From contig MU839080.1 in assembly GCA_030685235.1 (NCBI GenBank), forward strand, positions 558,001 to 622,000: a stretch of 64,000 bases of DNA. The letters run 5' to 3'. This document shows positions 60,901-64,000 of this stretch, piece by piece (positions within the stretch are counted from its first letter, which is position 1; the number at the start of each line of letters is the position of its first letter). The translations under genes and the position numbers were made by a program. Under the pieces are notes generated by a model. That model had not been told where the DNA came from. It saw nothing but the letters and a program-made list of their open reading frames with translations, and did not search any database. This DNA comes from Copromyces sp. CBS 386.78. Taxonomy: Eukaryota > Ascomycota > Sordariomycetes > Sordariales > Sordariaceae.

Positions 60901-61171
60901 GACATCAGTCATCATTCACGTCGAAACCGCGAGCGTAAAGGAACGAACCAGCTGCCTCGCCCGCAACAAATACAATATTGGCGGCCGGACTCTCATCTCG
61001 ATTCCTGACGGGCTCCATTATTCAATCCGATCAGCAGATCTCCGGGGATCATTTGTTCATGTCCGATTAACTTATCGACATACGCACCGATCCGAGAACC
61101 CAATTACTTTCACGTTGAAATACTGAACCACGTCTCTTTTACACGAGGCCAAGCATCGTAGATAGCTCGAA
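54946..61171. other. Long divergent intergenic region between chs-1 and the OPY2-like gene
   Basis: About 6.2 kb. The left end should be the chs-1 leader and promoter. From about 60480 to 61171 the plus strand is CT- and CA-rich with an ACTCACC repeat (about 60765-60797), as in a long 5' leader with upstream ATGs for the OPY2-like gene. Between them many short overlapping frames exist on both strands (for example 56351-56815, 58458-58928 and 59202-59864), mostly with non-ATG starts and no domains. I see no RIP and no transposon. A non-coding RNA cannot be excluded. Confidence 0.5.
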
Positions 61172-62512
61172 ATGGCGGTCGTCGCGATGTCTCAGAATGG
61201 TATGTCTTCCGCTAGAGGATTTGGTCGAGGAAATATGATCTAACCGATACCGACAGTGGTGAGCAACCTCTTCAAACGCGACGGGACTTGTGTTCTGTGC
61301 GACGAAAGTGTGCCACTTTCCTGCCCGTCTTGTCCAGATGGTACTGCGTGCACGACCATCCTCCCGAGTTGCAAGGAGTGTGGACACATGGTTTGTCTTC
61401 CTGTTGAAGAAGATACGGATGCAAATCCCTATTTGCCTTCAGATGATTCGGAGCCAGCAGGCAGTTCCACAAATGTCGGTGCCATTGCAGGTGGTGTTGT
61501 CGGCGGTGTAGCTGTGATTGCGATTCTCACATATTTGGTTTGGAGATACTGTATCAAGTCGAGGAGGCAAACCATTGCACCAGAGGAGTGGGATGGGGCG
61601 CAGGCTCAAGACGACGGCCCCGAGAAGTCGTTTGCCCAGCGGCGTGATAATCGGTCGTCAACACATACTGTCGGCTCGGTAGCATCCACCGTTTTCACGC
61701 GAGCATCCAACATCATCCAAATAGCCTATATCCCTGGAGTCACGAACCGAACCCCAACATCCCCGGGAGTCCTTGTTCCCCCCGTACCTCCGATTCCCAT
61801 CGGCCATGGCGGCAGTCCCTCTGCTGCCGGAGACCAGCATTTCTTCGTTCCCGGCGATCTGCGCGACTCTACGTATTCCGGCATATCAGCTTTCACAGAC
61901 CGAACCTCCTACGCCCGGACGTCATATGCGCCGCGGTCTAGCGTGGCGTCTACCATTTACGGCAAAAATGTTGTTATCACACCTGCCCAAACGGGCATGC
62001 GGGCGAGGCCAGCTATGGTCAGTGTTAAGTCGGCTTCTTCAAACAATTCCGGGGGCAGCGCAACACCACCTGTGCCGAGCGTGAATTACGAAAAGTACAC
62101 CGGGTTCCGCCCCCCGAGTCCTACGAATAGCAGGAATAGCACGTTCAGCGTGGGATCCACCTTCTTGAACACCGCCACGCCTGCTCGCGCCATGGTCGTT
62201 CGCGTAGGGAGTGTCAAGAAGGTGAACACTGTCAAGCCCAAGACGGCTGATTCATCGGCAACTTCGCCCAGCACTGCCTCATCCGCAGGACGAGAGTCCA
62301 ACATGGGGACCATAATCATTGACTCGCCTGCCGTAGATCAAGGGCCTTTCTCGGATCCCCCGGTAGACCGATCATCAACCCACAGCACAGCAACGTTGAG
62401 TGCAGTAACTGAGCAGTCAACGAGGAGAGGCTCAGATCGGACCTCTGGTTCTCCTGGCTCTAAAGACCGGGAAAGGAGTCCATTTGGCGATGAACATGCG
62501 ACTCAAGATTAA
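61172..62512 (+). CDS. opy2: OPY2-like single-pass membrane anchor
   Basis: Two exons, 61172-61199 and 61257-62512, encode 427 residues; the first exon has 28 nt. An extracellular Cys-rich knot (Cys21, 24, 32, 35, 41, 48, 51, 56) has the spacing of the Opy2 N-terminal domain. One membrane helix follows (about 83-105, AIAGGVVGGVAVIAILTYLV) with a basic KSRR stop-transfer. The long Ser/Thr/Pro-rich cytosolic tail is probably disordered and phosphorylated. In yeast Opy2 recruits Ste50 to the plasma membrane to route signals to the HOG and filamentous MAP-kinase pathways, and the same role is inferred here. There is no classical signal peptide, as in a reverse-signal-anchor protein. Start could alternatively be Met6. 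A WSC-type sensor is less likely given the cysteine pattern. Confidence 0.82.
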
Positions 62513-64000
62513 GTGATGACTATATACGCGGAATCTCGTTTTCTCTTTCTCATTTGTTATTTGCTTTTGCTAACGATATCCCCTGGTCGCTTTGGGAGGG
62601 CGCTTCCCCAAATTTCTTTGTATCTCAAGTTCGGATTTTTTGTCATTTAACTTTTTCTCTTGGTTTGGATATTTGGAAGCGGTGTTACTGAAACTGGGCA
62701 ACACGCAATTCTCACGTCGTGCTTGCAGGGCCTGGAGAACTGGAGATTGGCGATTCGATTCTCTTTTTGGGCCTCATGACGGTTCATTTTCTTCTCAAGG
62801 GGTTTACGGCTTTAGAGGGAAGCAGGGCGGTTCCACTGATATGCTTCCTATGACATGGGGGAGAACAAAATTTTGCCCGGGTGTTGGGCTCGTGGATGAT
62901 CTATGTATGCCTTGGAGAGGGATGGCATTCCCTGGTTCGGTCATTAGTGACTATGCTGAGCGTGAATGCTCAGAGTTTCCGGCTTGGACGTACGTTCATG
63001 GCGCGGCAACAGCGAATCATAAACGAGTTACCACGCACATACCCTCTCGCTTTTGGCATCATCCTACCATGCTGTTGTCTATCCTGAAAATTACCCTTGG
63101 TTCCAGCCGTGTCTGCTTCCTCCATGAGGGTGTGATTAATCAGGTTTGCTCGAGTATGTATGATTCATGTAAACACCCATGTCCTGAAGGTCAAACACTT
63201 CTTTCTGTGACCTGAAGTAGCTGCCTAACTCGACCCGGGTTGTTTCTAAGCTCACATGTAGATACCTGACTCAAGCTGTGGTAACTAGGATGAAAGTCGA
63301 CAAGATCGATACTGCCGTAGACCGGACCTAATCCCAGGGACTTCTGTTTCGACTGTTGCTCGGAAGTAATTCCAAAGTTCGACAAGCATTATGTATATCG
63401 GGTGGTAAACACGCTTTAGCTGTGTTTCGCACCGATACTATTTACGGTCTCCCAGATTCTGCAACCAGTTCATACCTATTCTTGTCTCTTTTAAGACTTC
63501 GTTTGATGTCTACGTCGTAGATCTGTACAACCGTCCCTTTCTAGGTTTCTCTTTTGCGTACACCCCATCGCACCTGCCCAGCGTAGCTGACAACGATCCT
63601 CCTTATGCACCGGCTCCGCTTGTTAGATGAAACGTGGCTGCCATGTGTCCAAGACGCTAGCTATGGTACACTGAGTATGTAGGTACGATGGAAGGGGATG
63701 TCACGCGTCAGAAGGCTCCCAATCTGCCATTATTATGCTAAACATGACGAAACACATAAACGGATGCATTAATCCTGCGATAAAACCAGGGAAACAAATG
63801 GCCGGGGATTGGACTTTGCACATCTGACTTGTGGTTGCTGAGAGCGAGCCCTTGGCTGACCGACTGACCCGAACAGAGAGCAACGCGAAGACTGGGTTTC
63901 CCCGAGGACAGGCTAGGTCGAAGATACAGAACCTCAGTCTAGGCTTTCTGAGGTCAACAAGTCCCCTTGCCGTCCAGCTTTCTTTCTCATCTTCCTCTCA
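62513..64000. other. Right edge of window, 3' of the OPY2-like gene
   Basis: Contains the 3' untranslated region of the OPY2-like gene and unassigned sequence. A 207-codon plus frame at 62592-63215 begins with TTG and has no domain; it is probably the transcript's 3' region. Nothing else is supported. Confidence 0.45.

Noticed and set aside
62592..63215. 207-codon plus-strand frame after the OPY2-like gene
   Set aside because: TTG start and location just after a stop codon suggest 3' untranslated sequence.
1..64000. CRISPR arrays, bacterial operons, secondary-metabolite or heterokaryon-incompatibility clusters
   Set aside because: No direct-repeat/spacer array, NRPS/PKS, HET or NLR domains were seen in any plausible gene. 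The genes present are eukaryotic and intron-bearing.

Overview
The window reads as nuclear DNA of a filamentous ascomycete, most likely Neurospora or a close Sordariaceae relative. The evidence is: short spliceosomal introns with GTAnGT donors and CTAAC/CTGAC branch points; CT-rich leaders; a 917-residue class III chitin synthase whose length and split N-terminus fit Neurospora chs-1; a mitochondrial ketol-acid reductoisomerase like ilv-2; and a 21 kb AT-rich block with the C-to-T / G-to-A signature of repeat-induced point mutation (RIP). Exon boundaries were set by eye from splice consensus, frame and family conservation.

Layout. 0.9-6.5 kb: a SUR7-type membrane protein (minus), a secreted and probably GPI-anchored PLC-X-like protein (plus) and a small cytochrome b5 (plus). 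8.77-29.79 kb: one composite transposon relic. A Ty1/copia element (C, minus strand, 152-bp LTRs) was invaded by a Ty3/gypsy element (A, 309-bp LTRs), and A was invaded by a second gypsy chromovirus (B, 250-bp LTRs). Each has a perfect 5-bp target-site duplication. A separate terminal-inverted-repeat element sits in the leader of C. All three retroelements are RIP-mutated and dead. 29.8-37.8 kb: gene-poor, with one small hypothetical gene and a 114-bp hairpin that looks like a MITE.

37.8-64 kb is a conventional housekeeping segment: an amidohydrolase (minus), RPA1 (plus), a fold-type II PLP dehydratase/serine racemase-like enzyme (plus), ilv-2 (minus), NEDD8 E2 Ubc12 (minus), chs-1 (minus), and an OPY2-like membrane anchor (plus) after about 6.2 kb without a supportable gene. 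Several genes begin or end with coding exons of only 21-32 nt.

Functional links are modest. Chitin synthase, SUR7-like, PLC-X/GPI-like and OPY2-like proteins all act at the cell surface. ilv-2 lies tail-to-tail with the PLP enzyme. Nothing suggests a secondary-metabolite or defence cluster. The unusual content is the triple-nested RIP relic and the polarity of mutation across its LTRs.
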